From Pseudomonadota bacterium (GTDB lineage Bacteria > Pseudomonadota > Alphaproteobacteria > Rhizobiales > Hyphomicrobiaceae): a DNA stretch of 64,000 bases. Under the pieces are notes generated by a model. The model saw only the letters and a list, made by a program, of their open reading frames with translations. It had not been told where the DNA came from and searched no databases. The translations under genes and the position numbers were made by a program. Numbering within the stretch: the first letter of the stretch is position 1; every line of letters starts with the position of its first letter. The stretch lies in contig JAEZRM010000064.1 in the NCBI GenBank assembly GCA_023412805.1, forward strand, positions 62,001 to 126,000, given 5' to 3'. This document shows, piece by piece, positions 63,038 through 64,000 of this stretch.

Positions 63038-64000
63038 CTATAGGCTCTTTGTCGGGTTGAAGGCGCTTTGGTCTAAACGAAAGGAGCCAATCAAGTGCTT
63101 GTCGCCGATCCGAAAAATGCAGATCTAGATAGGCTTCCTGCTTCCACTGATCGTTGCCGGGTTGATAGGTATGGACATCCCAATTACTTGGATTCGAAGT
63201 TAGGACGAACAGTCCAGGAATATTGATCCAATAGCTCCGAAAGTGTTCTTTGGCGATTGGTACGAGTGGATAGAAATAGTCAGACTTTTGGCTTCTACCG
63301 AAGCAGTCCGCGCGACCGGTGAGTTCCAGTTTACCCTGTGCGGCGCTCTCACGTATTCCGGCAATGAGGCTCAAAGTGTGGGATCGACCTGAGTGGAAGT
63401 CATACCCGAGTGACTCCGCCGCGAGCTCACCGAGTCGAAGGACGTTGAGTGGCTCATGAAAGTCATCGGGCCAGAGTCTAGCTACGTCTGAACGATTGAA
63501 CGCTAAGTCGTAGAATTGTTCTTCGCCTTCAAGTATGGCGATTGCTCGCTCATGCGGATCGTCATGTCCCACTGTGTTCCAATCAATATCGCCGCGCTTG
63601 TTCCAGAAATCAGTGCCGATCCAAGTCCTAGACGTCTGGAAGCTAGCCAGTTTGTCTATCCAATCAATGTCGCGTCCGCTCGCTTGGAGTTCCCCGAGAC
63701 TGAGGGCATCTCGCACGGCGCTATCAATGGCAACAGAGCGCATTTCCCACTCATCGATCTCGGCAAACTGCCGCACTCGCCCATTTAGGTGGAGCGAAAG
63801 TTCACGGAGTGGCATCAGGGTGGCGGCTGGAGGCTGGGTGAGCCGACGTATCTCGCCATTGAGGTGACCAACTTCATCCTCGACTTTTTGCAAGTCGAGC
63901 AGACTCTGCTCGTGCATTCGAGGTGGGATCGCGATCAGATGCACAATGAACAGGACTACGAAAGCCAAGATTACTGTAGCCAATCCCACGGCGACGGCAA
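63033..64000 (-). CDS. Membrane-anchored protein of unknown function (5' end outside window)
   Basis: At least 318 residues. The visible N-terminal part is a membrane helix (VILAFVVLFIVHLIAI), and the frame stays open to the window edge, so the gene probably starts further out. A coiled-coil-like stretch (LLDLQKVEDEVGHLNGEIRRL) follows, then a soluble domain of about 230 residues rich in Trp and acidic residues (DIDWIDKLASFQTSRTWIGTDF, WPDDFHEPLNVLRLGELAAESLG, WVHTYQPGN-like end). The base composition is visibly lower in GC than nrdJ, suggesting acquired DNA. No family recognised. Confidence 0.65.
   Translation of the reverse strand, partial: AVAVGLATVILAFVVLFIVHLIAIPPRMHEQSLLDLQKVEDEVGHLNGEIRRLTQPPAATLMPLRELSLHLNGRVRQFAEIDEWEMRSVAIDSAVRDALSLGELQASGRDIDWIDKLASFQTSRTWIGTDFWNKRGDIDWNTVGHDDPHERAIAILEGEEQFYDLAFNRSDVARLWPDDFHEPLNVLRLGELAAESLGYDFHSGRSHTLSLIAGIRESAAQGKLELTGRADCFGRSQKSDYFYPLVPIAKEHFRSYWINIPGLFVLTSNPSNWDVHTYQPGNDQWKQEAYLDLHFSDRRQALDWLLSFRPKRLQPDKEPIE

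Overview
The window looks like ordinary chromosome of an alphaproteobacterium, most likely of the order Hyphomicrobiales. The marker genes are the histidine phosphotransferase chpT, an aspartate/glutamate-specific aminoacyl-tRNA transferase (bpt type), the coenzyme-B12-dependent ribonucleotide reductase nrdJ and a four-subunit sarcosine oxidase. GC is high, coding density is high, and many starts overlap the preceding stop (ATGA or TGATG). Genus is not decided by the sequence. I see no rRNA, tRNA, CRISPR array, insertion sequence or prophage.

Layout. 1-7.3 kb: the 3' half of pyruvate kinase, a cation-diffusion transporter, a fatty acid desaturase, a PfkB sugar kinase with a sugar isomerase/epimerase, and transketolase. 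7.3-16.2 kb: small enzymes, a membrane protein, bpt, holC, a Trp/Pro-rich unknown, and the ileS-lspA-lipoprotein operon. 16.4-21.2 kb: an SDR protein without the usual catalytic residues, two overlapping paralogous membrane-anchored TPR proteins, and an XRE-type regulator. 21.6-26.6 kb: a polysaccharide locus (UDP-glucuronate decarboxylase, a lower-GC orphan, a frameshifted gmd, fcl, a glycosyltransferase). 26.8-32.5 kb: a DUF4846 secreted protein, then a same-strand run starting with a YCII/DGPF protein and its ECF42-type sigma factor, continuing through VOC and DUF1428 proteins to a MoaD-like protein and a BNR-repeat protein.

32.6-41.1 kb: acyl-CoA dehydrogenase, a periplasmic TPR protein, an FAH-family hydrolase, a UDP-glucuronate 4-epimerase, and a soeABC-type molybdoenzyme operon (probably cytoplasm-facing sulfite oxidation). 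41.6-47.5 kb: enoyl-CoA hydratase followed by soxBDAG (sarcosine to glycine and methylene-tetrahydrofolate). 47.5-55 kb: small secreted proteins, cysQ, chpT, an amidase and an autotransporter with Tyr-rich tandem repeats. 55-64 kb: clpB divergent from a small basic protein, nrdJ behind a tandem pair of NrdR-like boxes, and a lower-GC membrane protein running off the window.

Most of the window is core metabolism. The points most worth a second look are the G-run frameshift in gmd, the NrdR-like twin boxes far upstream of nrdJ, the ECF42/DGPF run with the MoaD-like and BNR pair, the tandem TPR paralogues with a shared CX12C motif, and the Tyr-rich autotransporter passenger.
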